Below are positions 21,372-33,749 of a stretch of DNA of 64,000 nt, one piece after another. This stretch comes from Zingiber officinale (taxonomy: Eukaryota; Streptophyta; Magnoliopsida; Zingiberales; Zingiberaceae). The stretch lies in contig NC_056000.1 of the NCBI RefSeq assembly GCF_018446385.1, forward strand, positions 79,742,688 through 79,806,687, read 5' to 3'. Under the pieces are notes generated by a model. It was not told the origin of the DNA. It ran no database searches and was given only the letters and a program-made list of their open reading frames with translations. The position numbers were made by a program, and so were the translations under genes. Within the stretch, counting starts at the first letter, position 1; the number at the start of each line of letters is the position of its first letter.

Positions 21372-23545
21372 ATCAAGTCCCCTGTGAAGGTCTTGGTGGG
21401 GAGATGGTATATATAGTGTCAAACATAATTTATACACCATAGATTAGGAAGTATGGCTCCGTGCCAGTTGTCATTTATTTTTTCATAAAGAGCATGGTAG
21501 CACATTTTGAGTTTATAGAAAGGGGGAGATAGTATAAATTTATAAGAAAGGATATCATACCAAGGCCACTTTAGGCCTGATATGGTCTCATATCAGGCCC
21601 ACGTTGGGCCTTATATGCACTCATATCAGGCCCACGTTGGGCCTGATATCCAAGCATACAGGCCCAACGGAGGCTGATTATATTTTAATTTTTTTTCCCA
21701 GCACCTATAGATATTTAAATAATGATTTGCCAGTAGATTTGGAGTCCTTGCAACTCCAGAATACCACTAGAACTGAAATGGGTCCAATCAGAGGTGTCTA
21801 GGTCCATCAGTGGGTTTTGACCAAAACCCACTGATGGCCCTCCCCTACTTGGATTTACATGAAATCAAGTCCCCTGTGAAGGTCTTGGTGGGGAGATGGT
21901 ATATATGGTGTTAAACATAATTTATACACCATGGATTAGAAGGTATGGCTCCGTGCCAATTGCCACTTATTTCACTTATGGCCATGCTATAGACTTAAAC
22001 CCTATGGTAGCACCTTCTAATTTTATTTTTTTTTAATTTTTTCATAAGGAGCATGGTAGCACATTTTGAGTTTATAGAAAGTGGGAGATAGTATAAATTT
22101 ATAAGAAAGGATACCATACCAAGGCCACGTTGGGCCTGATATGGTCTCATATCAGGCCCACGTTAGGCCTGATATGCACTCATATCAGGCTCACGTTGGG
22201 CCTGATATCCAAGCATATCAGGCCCAACGGAGGCTGATTGTATTTTAATTTTCTTCCAGCACCTATAGATATTTAAATAATGATTTGGCAACAGATTTGG
22301 AATCCTTGAAACTCCAGAATACCACTAGAACTGAAATGAGTCCAATCAGAGGTGTCTAGGTCCATCAGTGGGTTTTGACCAAAACCTACTGATGGTCCTC
22401 CCCTACTTGGATTTACATGAAATCAAGTCCCCTGTGAAGGTCTTGGTGGGGAGATGGTATATATGATGTCAAACATAATTTATACACCATGGATTAGGAA
22501 GTATGGCTCTGTGCCAGTTGTCATTTATTTTTTCATAAGGAGCATGGTAGCACATTTTGAGTTTATAGAAAGGGGGAGATAGTATAAATTTATAATAAAG
22601 GATATCATACCAAGGCCACTTTGGGCCTTATATGGTCTCATATCAGGCCCACGTTGGGCCTGATATGCACTCATATCAGGCCCACGTTGGGCCTGATATC
22701 CAAGCATATCGGGCCCAACGGAGGCTGATTGTATTTTAATTTTTTTCCCAGCACCTATAGATATTTAAATAATGATTTGCCAGCAGATTTGGAGTCCTTG
22801 CAACTCTAGAATACCACTAGAACTGAAATGGGTCCAATCAGAGGTGTCTAGGTCCATCAGTGGGTTTTGACCAAAACCCACTGATGGCCCTCCCCTACTT
22901 GGATTTACATGAAATCAAGTCCCCTGTGAAGGTCTTGGTGGGGAGATGGTATATATGGTGTCAAACATAATTTATACACAATGAATTAGAAGGTATAGCT
23001 CCGTGCCAATTGGCACGGAACAGTGCACAGCTTTTCTTTTCTACCCTATGGAAGGTGATTTTTAAAATTGATCTTATTTTATTTTTTTGATCAGGCCCCT
23101 GTTAGAATGCTTGGAGTTTATATTAGGGGGAGATAGAATAATGCTTTATTAAATGATACTCATATCAAGCCCATGTTGGGCCTGATATGCCCTCATATTA
23201 GGCCCACGTTGGGCCTGATATCCAAGCATATCAGGCCCAACGAAGGCTGATTTTATATTATTTTTTCCCAGCACCTATAGATATTTAAATAATGATTTGC
23301 CAGTAGATTTGGAGTCCTTGCAACTCCAGAATACCATTATAGCTGAAATGGGTCCAATCAGAGGTGTCAAGGTCCATCAGTGGATTTTGACCAAAACCCA
23401 CTGATGGTCCTCCCCTACTTGGATCTACCTGAAATCATGTTCCCTGTGAAGTTCTAACTGGTAAGATGGTATATCTGGTGTCAAAACGTATTTATACCCC
23501 ATTTCTAATAGGGTATTGCTCCGTGGCAGTTGGCACGGAACCTAG
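21372..23545 (-). repeat. right palindromic-repeat array, part 2
   Basis: Continuation of the array split by the LTR element. Landmarks GTGTCAAACATAATTTATA lie near 21,417, 21,907, 22,467 and 22,959, with the outermost variant (GTGTCAAAACGTATTTATA) at 23,479. Reading inward from 23,505 the first unit is type A, then B and B' alternate. The outermost A unit is almost the reverse complement of 6,314-6,840. The last 40 bp contain GCTCCGTGGCAGTTGGCACGG. Confidence 0.9.
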
Positions 23546-23899
23546 TGACATTGTGCTCTTGAAACCGACTGTTGGTCCGAGCATATTTGATTTTTTAAAC
23601 AATCTCAACTGTTACCATGTTTTCACTTTTGAGAAGATAGAAATGGTGTGCATTATAACTTATATACATTGTGTCTTTCCACTGATAAGCACAAGCATCG
23701 CATTTTGTATATTGTGACTTATATTTGACTAATCACTATGCAATATTATTAATATTCCAGTGACAGTTTATAATCTTCTCATATATACATACCACCGTAT
23801 TATACAACAAAGACTACATACAAAGATATTAAAAGTCCTACACTACGTAATAAGTTCATTTACATTCTATACAAGTTTTTGTCTTACAAGACTGGATAT
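23546..23899. other. non-coding interval
   Basis: About 350 bases between the right array and the stop of ULP1-like gene 2. AT-rich, with no gene or repeat seen. It probably contains the 3' end of the minus-strand gene. Confidence 0.4.
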
Positions 23900-26800
23900 T
23901 TAATCCAATGTTTTAAAATACTTATCCCTCAAAATTGATACCATTACATCAATTCTAATCTTTTTCATGTCTCCTTGTTTGAAGTCCATCTTCATATCAT
24001 ATAGGAGACATCAAATGCATTGCATCAGAAAGAAGCCACAGTCAACGCTGTAAAGAACAACAACATTTTTATGGTCAATATTTTTTTATCAATTATTTAT
24101 ATTCACACGTTGTGCTCGATTTACCTTACTTATTGTTGTGGACATTCAATTGTGCGAGAGACCCATCTATCAAACGGATAATGCCTTTCCAAGTTTGGAT
24201 GAATAGCAGCAACGTGCTCACGACTATATAATTTAAAATCTGATACCTGAAGATTGAAGAGGAAATTTCCATTTTCCATCAACTAGCATTTATATTAAAA
24301 TACAAACATACACATTATTATTAGATGCTCACCGCTGCTTCAAATTCATATTTGTATTTACTTCCACTTGCTAGAGAATTGTACTGATTGAACGTCATTG
24401 ATTTGATGTCCACCACCAGCAAGTGGAAGTGTGCATTATCACTGCACAAAGGTATAAATATATACCTTACCTCTTCATCTCGTCTATCTGTCTTTATCAT
24501 GTGTTGGAAGGCAAACTTATTTGACGATTTCATTAATGACTACAAATATGCAAAGTCATACATACATAACCAAATAATAAAAAGAATTCTATTTTTTACT
24601 ATAATCAAATCAATTCCTTACTGTGAAGAATATTGAACAATATATTGACTTGTTGTATGTGCTTCCAGACGGGAATACCCCCCTAAATAAAATTTTACAA
24701 TACGTGTCGATTACATCCCCTCTTGTCAACATTTCTCCATTCACACCAGATAAAAGGGAATACAAATTTAAACAAAAGGATGGTTCCTCCCAAACTATAT
24801 CATTTGTAAACCTACAAAGTAAACAAATCACAGATTATTTTTACAAATTTATTTTTGATAACCTTAGCTCAACTATGTAATCAGATAAGCATATAATATA
24901 CTTTACTATTCAACTATTTAATTTACATACTTTATTTCCTCCAAGGCTTTTAACAAGTACGCCACCTCTTCGTCTTGTTTTTTTTTCTTGGAAGACTTAA
25001 ATTGCTTCTTCACATACTATGCATACAAACAAAAAAGACAATTAGATAATCCATTATATCTAACAAATTACAATGAAATTTGCAGATATCGTCTTACAGC
25101 AATTGCTTGTTTCCTCATTTTATCATATTTGGCAAACATATCTACATCCTTGTCTGCCTCTTCATCAGATTTGTCTTCCATCAATTGTACAATATTAATT
25201 TCTTCTTCCATTTCATCCAAACCAATTTTTCCTTTCCCCTTGCCCATAACAACATATTCTTTAACAACTTTTTTTCCTTCTCCTATACTTGTAACTTTCT
25301 CCGCAGGCTCACTTATATGTATATTTCTACGCTGCCTCTTAGGTAAAGTTTTGAGCTACAATGGACTATCAATTGGAGTATCCCTGTAATCATAGCGACT
25401 TCTGTCACGTCCTCTCCTACTTCTTGTTGTAACACCTACAGGTTCAATTTGAGGATCGTCTACAGGCTCGCTATATTGAGATTCCATGCCTTTTTTTTCA
25501 ACTATTTTAAGTAACTCTTTCACCCTCTCCTTCAATTGCATGTTCTCCATTGTTAGCTCTTTAATTATGTTTGCTTGAATAATGCAATTACAACAATCCT
25601 TATTAATCTGCCTTCCTCCTACAGTGACTTCAATTTGTGATGCCTCCATTGCATGTGGACTGTCATCAACGCCAACAAGGTTCTCAACCAATGATCTTTC
25701 ATCTTGGTTAGGGATTAGGTCAATCACAACCTGTAATAATATTAAACCACATGTTAAAACAATACTTTTTAACCAAACTATAGTCAAAGTATTCTAAATT
25801 TACCTCTTCAGATGAAACTTGGTTAATCAATTCTCTCACCTTACTAATATGTGAAGGAATATTCCTCCACTTTCTGACTCCTTTTATTTTGTATGGTTTT
25901 TGGATTGGAACATGCTCCAAAAACCATGCCTGATTCACCATGACAAGGGTTAACTATTTTAAAATTGTTCGCAAAATATTAAAAAATTTCACACAAATTA
26001 TACACTTACTGCCAAAAGACCAGCAAATCCCTTTAGGTAAGGGGGGTTGGTGTTAGCATGTTTTGTCTCAGTTGATGAAAATATGTCCCCAATCTTAGGT
26101 AATTTTGGAGTCATAAAAATTCATGGATTGCTTCAACCCAGTTGAATCTATCAAGATTCTCAAAATCATCTACTATATCTATAAGACTTAACGAGACCTT
26201 ATATGTATTAGAAGAAAATAAGACACAAACAAATATATACAAAATATAAAATTTGCAAAATAATAAAACATCATCTTCGACTTCAACGCGATTGCCATAA
26301 AATTTAAGCAACTCCTCAATTCTTGATCTAGTAGCTTCTTTTTTGTTTGAGAAGTAAGTTAGAAAAAGGTCACTGGATGCTTTAGCTGAATTCATCGGAA
26401 TTGAAGCTCCTCGGTCTGCAATACCAAGCAGCAATGAAACGTCTCCTCTTGTGAAGCAAACCGGAACACCTGACCAAGTTAAATTATTATTAGACTTCTA
26501 CCAACACATACAAAAGTATTAGGAACACCGTGGACATGATACGATGTCATATTTTAGCAAAAGATTATATTTTACCATACAACTACTTTGTAATTAAAAT
26601 ACGAAATTATAAATTGTACTTGAGAATTTAAAGGTTTGACTACTTGAATCCCAATTTTGAAATATATTTACCAAAATCCCACGGATGTGCTGCATATCTT
26701 CTATGTCCAAAAAAATACGAAAGGGTGACTGTTTGATCAGCACTATGTGTCGGTCATGTAAAATAACAGAGCCTTCATGCGTTCCTTTCTTCGTGGAAGG

Positions 26801-27007
26801 TTGAAAAAAACTTTTAAAGTGACCGAGGACACTGTTCCAATGCAGTTTCTGTCCAACATCAACTGAACCCTATACTTTATAAAAATAAAAAAATTTAAAT
26901 CATACTAGTTCAGCTTCTCAATATCACAGAGTTTGTAAAATGATAACCTTTACAGCTAATTGATGTGGAGAGGATGATGATACACCCGATCGACGTCTTT
27001 GCGCCAT
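23900..27007 (-). pseudogene. ULP1-like (C48) cysteine protease gene of a MULE, copy 2
   Basis: A diverged paralogue of the gene at 8.9-12.2 kb with the same order. Exon 1 is 27,007-26,948 (starts MAQRRRSGVSSSS). The N-terminal globular part lies in about 26,870-26,050 (HWNSVLGHFKSFF, then SLIDIVDDFENLDRFNWVEA). The segment WRNIPSHISKVRELI lies near 25,860 and a charged coiled-coil-like part in 25,090-25,733. The protease lies in about 24,831-23,900: WEEPSFCLNLYSLL, AHFHLLVVD with the catalytic His, QYNSLAS at the Asp position, and VDCGFFLMQ with the catalytic Cys. In-frame stops follow SPL at about 25,356 and the Cys motif near 24,018. The protease would cleave SUMO-like substrates if active. 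Two stops argue for a pseudogene, though unseen introns could remove the first. Confidence 0.7.
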
Positions 27008-27299
27008 TATGATACTAGCTGATTAATGTAAACCCTAGAATCCTTCACTGATGGCTCACGAACACTCCTGGTTTTTAATTGAACTAAAATGCTAGATGCC
27101 GCTTGAGAAAAACTCGAGGTCACTAAACTAGGGTTTCACAAGACGGAGCTGCACTCGCATGTCACGAAGGAGGGAGGTACCCTAATGATCGATTTTATTT
27201 TTTTTAAAATCAAAGTTATTTAAAAATGTGGTTCGGATGCCTAGGAAATGATGACTGATCAGAAGAGTTGGCAAGAGGGTTATATTCGGTAATACACAT

Positions 27300-27388
27300 C
27301 ACTTACCTGCGCCTTTTGGTAAATACCAAATAGTGATACGCCTTTTGATAAATACATTAAACCTAGTACGCCTTTTGGTAAATTGCCC
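27300..27388 (-). repeat. terminal region of the outer MULE with ACGCCTTTTGGTAAAT repeats
   Basis: Three near-identical copies of CGCCTTTTGGTAAAT lie at about 27,311, 27,341 (one change) and 27,369, the last running to the terminus GCCC at 27,388. Repeated motifs of this kind in the terminal ~100 bp are typical of MULE ends that bind transposase. The stretch 27,008-27,300 before it is the 5' flank of the ULP1-like gene and has no other feature. Confidence 0.5.
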
Positions 27389-27484
27389 TATTAATTTTGT
27401 TTGACATGCAGATATTATGGTTTTCAACAACAACAATCCATCTAATTTTTAAATTCTCTTATTTTTTTCTTTTGAAAGTCCTTT

Positions 27485-27524
<40 letters not shown>

Positions 27525-27826
27525 TCCTTATTATTATTATTATTAAAATCATTTTTTTAAAAAAAATAACACTCTATCCTATTTTTCATTCTAAAATACT
27601 TTTATTTTAACACTATTTAATATAAAATTACTCTAATTTAATAAAAAAATATCATTATATTAAAATGATCTTTATTAATTTGATACTATAATTTAGTTAA
27701 AATCACTTCGCAATATTGTAGCTGATGGTATTAAAATGAAATTTGATCAATTTTAATTTGTAAAATGTATTTTGATATAATAATATTTTATACTTAAATT
27801 ATTAGAAAAATATTGCCATGCCCTAC
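27389..27826. repeat. dispersed AT-rich repeat, copy 1
   Basis: Begins TTGTTTGACATGC-like sequence and continues through an (AT)n tract (27,488-27,523) to about 27,826. The same sequence recurs at 29,642-30,125 and 57,343-57,718. No coding capacity and no clear LTR termini; the class is unknown. Confidence 0.75.
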
Positions 27827-28224
27827 TCAAATTGAGGCAGGGATCATCTGGTCCAGGATCCTAGACCAATCCTGGTCCCCTGCTCATTCATTGACTGGAT
27901 GAACTGGATCTCACCTGTTTAACGATGGGGTCCAGTTCATTTAGCCAATGAATGGGCAAGCCTCTTCTGGTCCAGAAAATTCTGGACCAGAGGATCTGGC
28001 CTCCCCAAATTGTCTTCCAGCATGTGTGCTTTGGAAGCCTGGTCGAGTGGGAGTCGTGCGTCATGATCTCAACTAGGCTCCGGTTAGTACATATAAGAAT
28101 TGAAACAGTCCTATTATTAAGATTCACAATTGACCGTTTACTCTTACGAATTAAACTACTTGAAAGGAGGAGGAGGAAAGCGAGAAGGAAAACATAGCAA
28201 AGCTTCATTTGGAGGAATTGGAAA
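27827..28224. other. flank of the small copia LTR, with a 180-bp segment absent from the duplicate
   Basis: 27,827-28,005 is missing in the tandem copy at about 30,140. It contains a perfect 12-bp inverted repeat TCTGGTCCAGAA with a 2-nt centre at 27,967-27,992. 28,006-28,224 is shared with 30,150-30,360. Minus-strand open frames in both copies start with a hydrophobic stretch but have no recognised domain. Confidence 0.5.
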
Positions 28225-28437
28225 TGGATAGAAATAATCACACCAAAATCTTATAAAGATAAAGTAATCACATACTACAATAAGGGATTGAGGATCACTC
28301 TGAACATAGAAATATTATCGAATATTTACTCATATTAAATATTACTGTATATAAATATTATTTAGAATTGTGCATCGAATTAAGAAATCATTTTCAACTT
28401 GTCTTCTTCCTCTTATACTCTTGTTCTTCTCTTATCT
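28225..28437 (+). repeat. copia LTR (duplicated copy)
   Basis: A ~213-bp LTR-like segment starting TGGATAGAAATAATCACACC and ending CTTATCT next to a decayed PBS (TGGTCTCAGAGA). It matches 30,361-30,571 and 44,243-44,515. Confidence 0.65.
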
Positions 28438-29641
28438 TGGTCTCAGAGATACTTAGGAAAAACTCCCAAATTTCAGTCCCTATGGTGATACAGTAAACCC
28501 TCCTCTCTGGTCTAATAATATCAACAAAGCTCGACCAGAACAACTATGTACAGTGGGAATCACAGATACTTCATGTGTTAAGGGGTATCACTTGTAACAA
28601 TTTGTTAATGGTACAGAAACAACGTCATCTGAACTTATCGAGGAGAAAGACGATAAAGGAGAGATTGTCTACTAACCTACTCCATCAATTCGGATTTCAC
28701 CGCATGGGAGACACAAGATCAATGACTCCTCTCATAGCTTATGACAACGCTTTCCAAAACCATACTGAGGCAAGTTATTGGCTCCTCGTGCACAATGTCG
28801 CGACGCCTCTGGACAACACTGGAGAAACAATTTGCCTCTCAATCAAAGGCGAGAATTATGCATCTACACTCCCAACTCCAGACAATACAGAAAGGGGCAC
28901 TCACAGTAGTAGAATACCTACAAAATATAAATAAAATGGTAGATACCTTAGCTGCCGCTGGACAATGTATCTCCGACGACGACCTCATCTTCCTCGTGCT
29001 TGGCGGCAAGGGACCAGAGTATGAATCTTTGATCGTCGCACTTACCAAATGACCTGATACAATGTCGTTCGATGGCATGGCGGGAATGCTCCTCTCTCAC
29101 GAGTATCGATTAGGGTCACTCACCTACACTCCGTCGATGGCCAATCTCTCAATAGGCAGCAACCACAGCAACATGCGTGGGGGAGGTGACGATCGATCTT
29201 CCCAACGACAATGGTAAGCAAGCGCTAGAAATCCTCCATCTCTCTCCCATGGGTCATTTCACCCTTCAACAAATAGAGGACCTAAACAAATTATGCAGCC
29301 CACCTACAGTACTTCTCCAAATGGGTCACACCCTGATTGAACTTCTACTCACAACTCTGTCCAATCCAGCAGTCATGGTCACCAAGGCTCTCGAAATAAT
29401 GATAATTGTCATCTTTGATGCACTAACTGCTCTCATTGGGGTCATATTGTCGAAAATTGTCGTTCTACTCCGTATTATTAAATATGCAATGGCAAGGGTC
29501 GTTCTACAATAAATTGCTTCTGCTGGTTTGATCAAAATTTTCAGTACACCACTACACGCATCGCTCTGATGGCTGCACCATCTACTATTTTAAATCTGTC
29601 TTGGTATCCTAACTTTGGTGCTACTGATCATATCACAGGAA
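28438..29641 (+). pseudogene. copia gag fragment (UBN2 type) in a duplicated segment
   Basis: Frames at 28,575-28,934 and 28,741-29,052 contain copia gag text (RRLWTTLEKQFASQS, then VVEYLQNINKMVDTL). After further frame changes it reaches the start of protease (LSWYPNFGATDH) at about 29,600, where the duplicated segment stops and the AT-rich repeat starts. The active-site Asp-Ser is already lost (NFGATDH instead of DSGATDH). Only a degraded RNA could come from it. Confidence 0.7.
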
Positions 29642-29810
29642 ATTGTTTTACAAATCAGCATCAAATTTTCTGTATTAGTATTGTTTGACATGCAAAACTT
29701 ATGTTTTTCAACAACAACAGTCCATCTAATTTTTAAATTCTCTTATTTTTTTTTCTTTTGAAAGTCCTTTCCATATATATATACTCTTCTTCTTCTTCTT
29801 CTTCTTCTTC

Positions 29811-29841
<31 letters not shown>

Positions 29842-30125
29842 AAAAATCATTTTTTAAAATAAAATAAAATAACACTCTATCCTATTTTTCATTCTAAAAT
29901 ACTTTTATTTTAACACTATTTAATATAAAATTACTCTAATTTAATAAAAAAATATTATTATATTAAAATGATCTTTATTAATTTGATATTATAATTTAGT
30001 TAAAATCACTTCGCAATATTGTAGATATTGTAGCTGATGGTATTAAAATGAAATTTGATCAATTTTAATTAGTAAAATGTATTTTGATATAATAATATTT
30101 TATACTTAAATTATTAAAAAAAAAT
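29642..30125. repeat. dispersed AT-rich repeat, copy 2
   Basis: Starts AATTGTTTTACAAATCAGC and parallels 27,389-27,826 and 57,343-57,718. It includes (TTC)n followed by (TTA)n at 29,786-29,840. Confidence 0.75.
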
Positions 30126-30360
30126 ATTGCATTGTCCCACCCAAGTCGTCTTCCGGCATGTGTGCTTTGGAAGCCTGGTCGAACGGGAGTTGTGCACCAT
30201 GATCTCAATTAGGCTCCGGTTAGTGCATATGAGAATTGAAACAGTCCTATTATTAAGATTCACAATTGACCGTTTACTCTTACGAATTAAACTACTTGAA
30301 GGGAGGAGGAGGAGAGTGAGAAGGAAAATACAGCAAAGCTTCCTTTGGAGGAATTGGAAA

Positions 30361-30571
30361 TGGATAGAAGTAATCACACCAAAATCTCATAAAGATAAAA
30401 TAATCACATGCTACAATCAAGAAATTGAATATCACTCTAATCACGAGAATATTATCAAATATATACTCATATTAAATATTACTGTGTATAAATATTATTT
30501 AAATTATTTATAATTAAGAAACCATTTTCAACTTGTCTTCTTCCTCTTGTACTCTTCTTCTTCTCTTATCT
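30361..30571 (+). repeat. 5' LTR of the small-LTR copia element
   Basis: About 211 bp, diverged from the 273-bp 3' LTR. It shares ATAATCACACC...AAAATCTCAT, TTACTCATATTAA and the terminal CTTATCT beside the PBS. Confidence 0.7.
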
Positions 30572-30615
30572 TGGTATCAGAGCTACTTAAGAAAAACTCC
30601 TAAATTTTAGTCCCT

Positions 30616-31330
30616 ATGACGACACAGCAAACCCTCCTCTCTAATCTAATAGTATCAACAAAGTTCAACCAGAACAACTACGTGCTATGGAAATCACATA
30701 TACTTCTTGTGTTAAGGGGTATCACTTATATCAATTTGTTAATGGTACAGAAACAGCGTCATCTGAACTTATTGAGGAGAAAGACGACAAAGAAGAGATT
30801 GCCTACTGACCTCCTCCATCAATCCAGATTTCACCGCATGGGAGACACAAGATCAGTGACTCCTCTCATAGCTAATGACAACGCTTTCCGAAACCATACT
30901 GGACCAAGTTATTGGCTCCTCGTGCACAACATCGCGACACCTCTGGACAACACTGGAGAAGCAATTTGCCTCTCAATTGAAGGTGAGAATTATGCATCTA
31001 CGCTCCCAGCTCCAGACAATACAGAAAGGGGCACTCACAGTAGTAGAATACCTACAAAATATAAATAAAATGGTAGATACCTTAGCTGTCGCTGGACAAT
31101 GTATCTCCGACAATGACCTAATCTTCCACGTGCTTGGCGGCAAAGGATGAGAGTATGAATCTTTGGTCGTCGCACTTACCACACGACCCGATACAGTGTC
31201 GTTCAATGACATGGCGGGAATGCTCCTCTCCCACGAGTATCGGTTAGGGTCACTCACCTACACTCCGTCGATGGCCAATCTCTCAATCGGCAACAACCGC
31301 AGCAACATGCGTCGGGGAGGCGATGATTGA
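30616..31330 (+). pseudogene. copia gag (UBN2 type), frameshifted
   Basis: Starts at ATG 30,616 with KFNQNNYVLWKSHILLVLRG, the usual copia gag N-terminal motif. The frame shifts near 30,750-30,880 and continues as RHLWTTLEKQFASQL, VVEYLQNINKMVDTLA and MAGMLLSHEYRLG. Gag would package the RNA. A TGA follows GGKG at 31,148 and no zinc knuckle is found, so it is non-functional. Confidence 0.75.
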
Positions 31331-31700
31331 TCTTTCCAACGACAATGGCAAGCAAGCGCCAGAAATCCTCCATCTCTCTCCCATGGGTCATTCACCCTTC
31401 AACAAATGGAGGACCTAAACAAATTGGCAGCCCACCTACGGTACTTCTCCAAATGGGTCACACCCCGATTGAACTTCTACGCACAACTCTGTCCAATCCA
31501 GCGGTCGTGGTCACTGAGGCTCTCGAAATAATGATAATCATCATCTTCGATGCACTAACTACTCTCGTTGGGGTCATATTGTCGAAAATTGTCGTTCTAC
31601 TCCGTATTGTTAAATATGCAATGGCAAGGGTCATTCTGTAATAAATTATTTCTGCTAGTTTGATTAAAATTTTCAATACACCATTACACCCACCGCTCTG

Positions 31701-33749
31701 ATGGTTGTATCATCTACTATTTCAGATCTGTCTTGGTATCCTGACTCTGGTGCTACTGATCATATCACAGGAGACTTGAGAAATCTCCAAGTTCATGCTC
31801 CATGTCAAGGTACTAAAACTATTATTGTTTGTGATGGTAAGATACTTCATATTGCTAGCATTGGTAACTCTACTATTCCTAGCTTGGACAAACCACTACA
31901 CCTGGCTAATATATTACATGTGCTTATAATTACCAAAAATTTATTGAGTGTCGCTCGATTCATTGCTGATAATAATGTTTTCCTTGAGTTTCATCCAACA
32001 TATTGTGTTGTACAGGACAAGTATACGAAGATGGAACTCCTTCGGGGATTTCTTAAATGTGGACTTTATTGTCTTCATTAGCACAATATGCCCACAAACA
32101 AGCCATTGTTGGTACACGGTTCTCCACTACCATCTAGCATCAATGCTTAAGTCATCCATGTACAACCACGACCTCTTATGTTATTTCGCATGTTGAGTTG
32201 CATATGTTAGACAATAAGACTGTTTCTTCTTGTGATGCATGTCATTTAGGCAAGGCCCGTAAACTGCCTTTTAAACTATCAATGATTAAATCTACTGCAA
32301 CTTTATATTTGATTCACTATGATATTTGGGGACCTACCCCGATGCTCTCTAAATCTGGTTGTTGCAATTTTGTATACTTTGTTGATGATTTTAGTCACTA
32401 CACTTGGCTATATCCTACCAAACGCAAGCCACATGTGATTCACATCTTTACTTAGTTTAAAGCTTTGGTTGAGACTTAGTCCAATTGTCGAATCAAAAGT
32501 CTACAAACTGATTGGGGAGGTGAGTTTCAATCTTTTAGTAATTTGACTGCACTTTATGGTATTCAGCATCGCCTGTCATGTCCTCATACTAGCGAACAAA
32601 ATGGCATTGCCGAACACAAAATTTGGCACCTCACAGAGACATGTCTCGTCATGCTTGCTCATGCATCTATGCCTCTCTACTACTGGGATGAAGCCTTCTT
32701 GATTGCTACTTAGCTTATCAATCGTTTACCTACGCCAGTTCTGGCTCGACGATCTCCATTTGAGGTATTATTTAGTTGATCACCAAATTACAACTTTATG
32801 AAAGTGTTTAGGTGTGCATGCTTTCCACGAACACGATCATACAACCATATAAGTTTGACTTCCACTCAGTCAAATATGTATTTCTTGGGTATAACTCTTC
32901 TCATAAGGGTTACAAGTGCCTTCATAAGTCAACAAGACGGAGATTCATCTCCCGTCTTGTTCAATTCGACGAGATGAGTTTTCCTTTCACTGCCTTCTCA
33001 GCTTATCTCCTCACCTTGTCTAGTACTTGTTCCTCATAATCTACAGGTTGCGACACAATTTCCTTCAGGATCACAAAGTGCACCGCAATGTCCAGTCACT
33101 GATCTTCCTACTATTAGTGAATTACCATCCTCGATGGATCCTGCTATCGACGCGTCTATCTCTTCATTGGCTTTGCCTAACTCAGCTCCAGATGACTCTT
33201 CTCTACCTCACGGATCTCCACTTTGAGCTTCTGCTTACTTTGCTCATCCTATGTGCACTCATGTTAAGACTCGAGGTGCCCATCTAGTCAAGATTGACTC
33301 CCCAGAACCGACCCGCTTCACCACTGCCAACAAAGACCCAACTTGGCGGTCTGTTATGACATCTGAATACAATGCTCTTCTTTAGAACTGCACATGGTCT
33401 CTAGTTCCATGCTCATCTCACCAAAACATCGTGGGATGCAAATGGGTATTCAAAACTAAACGCAAAGCAGATGGTTCTATTGACAGGTACAAAGCTCATC
33501 TTTTTACTAAAGGCTTTCACCAACAGCCTGGTCCTGACTATTTAGAAATGTTTAGTCCGGTTGTCAACCCCACGACCATCGGGACTACTCTCTCTCTCAC
33601 CATCACCCACGGGTGGCTCATACACTAGATAGATGTCAGCAACGCTTTTCTACATGGCACTCTTCATGAGGAGGTCTATATGGCTCAACCTCCTGGCTTT
33701 ATTCATCTTGACCATCCTGACTACGTCTGTCGGCTACACAAAGTCATCT
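31701..33749 (+). pseudogene. copia pol, part 1: protease, integrase, start of RT
   Basis: Protease active site DSGATDHITGDL lies at about 31,743. The GAG-pre-integrase/zinc part includes CDACHLGKARKLPF at 32,231. The integrase core has LIHYDIWGPTP, VYFVDDFSHYTWLY, LQTDWGGEF and HTSEQNGIAEH. RT begins GCKWVFKTKRKADGS at 33,433 and runs to [20 protein letters not shown] before the CATCT insertion site. In-frame TAG codons at about 32,453, 32,477, 32,712, 33,383 and 33,627 lie where relatives usually have Gln or similar residues; a TGA is at about 32,778 and frameshifts occur near 32,090. No product is expected. Confidence 0.85.

Larger units (their letters stand above)
6314..23505. mobile_element. 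ULP1-bearing element with long palindromic-repeat inverted termini
   Basis: The left end (from 6,314) and right end (to 23,505) are reverse complements over more than 400 bp, starting GAAATGGGGTATAAATACG. Both ends are tandem arrays of the same ~500-570 bp unit in opposite orientation, so the element has multi-kilobase inverted termini enclosing one ULP1-like gene (8,883-12,175). MULEs with ULP1-like genes (Kaonashi type) are known in plants, which makes a MULE origin likely. I did not find a matching 9-bp target duplicate, and about 40 bp of unit sequence continues beyond 23,505, so borders are provisional. Without the 7-kb LTR insertion it would be about 10 kb. Confidence 0.65.
5573..27388. 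mobile_element. outer MULE (inferred), carrying a mudrA-like 3' end and a ULP1-like gene
   Basis: A MURA-type transposase 3' end (+, 5,574-5,951) and a ULP1-like gene (-, 23,900-27,007) face each other tail to tail, with a second ULP1-bearing element between them. The right terminus is placed at 27,388: from 27,389 onward the sequence aligns with a dispersed repeat also present at 29,6xx and 57,3xx, while bases up to 27,388 do not, and the minus strand there starts GGGCAATTTACC, a typical MULE end. The predicted 9-bp target duplicate is TATTAATTT (27,389-27,397). The left terminus was displaced by the copia insertion. Nesting is inference. Confidence 0.55.

Noticed and set aside
30114..30377. 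Hydrophobic N-terminus frame conserved at 27,888-28,241
   Set aside because: Similarity comes from a tandem DNA duplication, and the plus strand is equally open; no family recognised.
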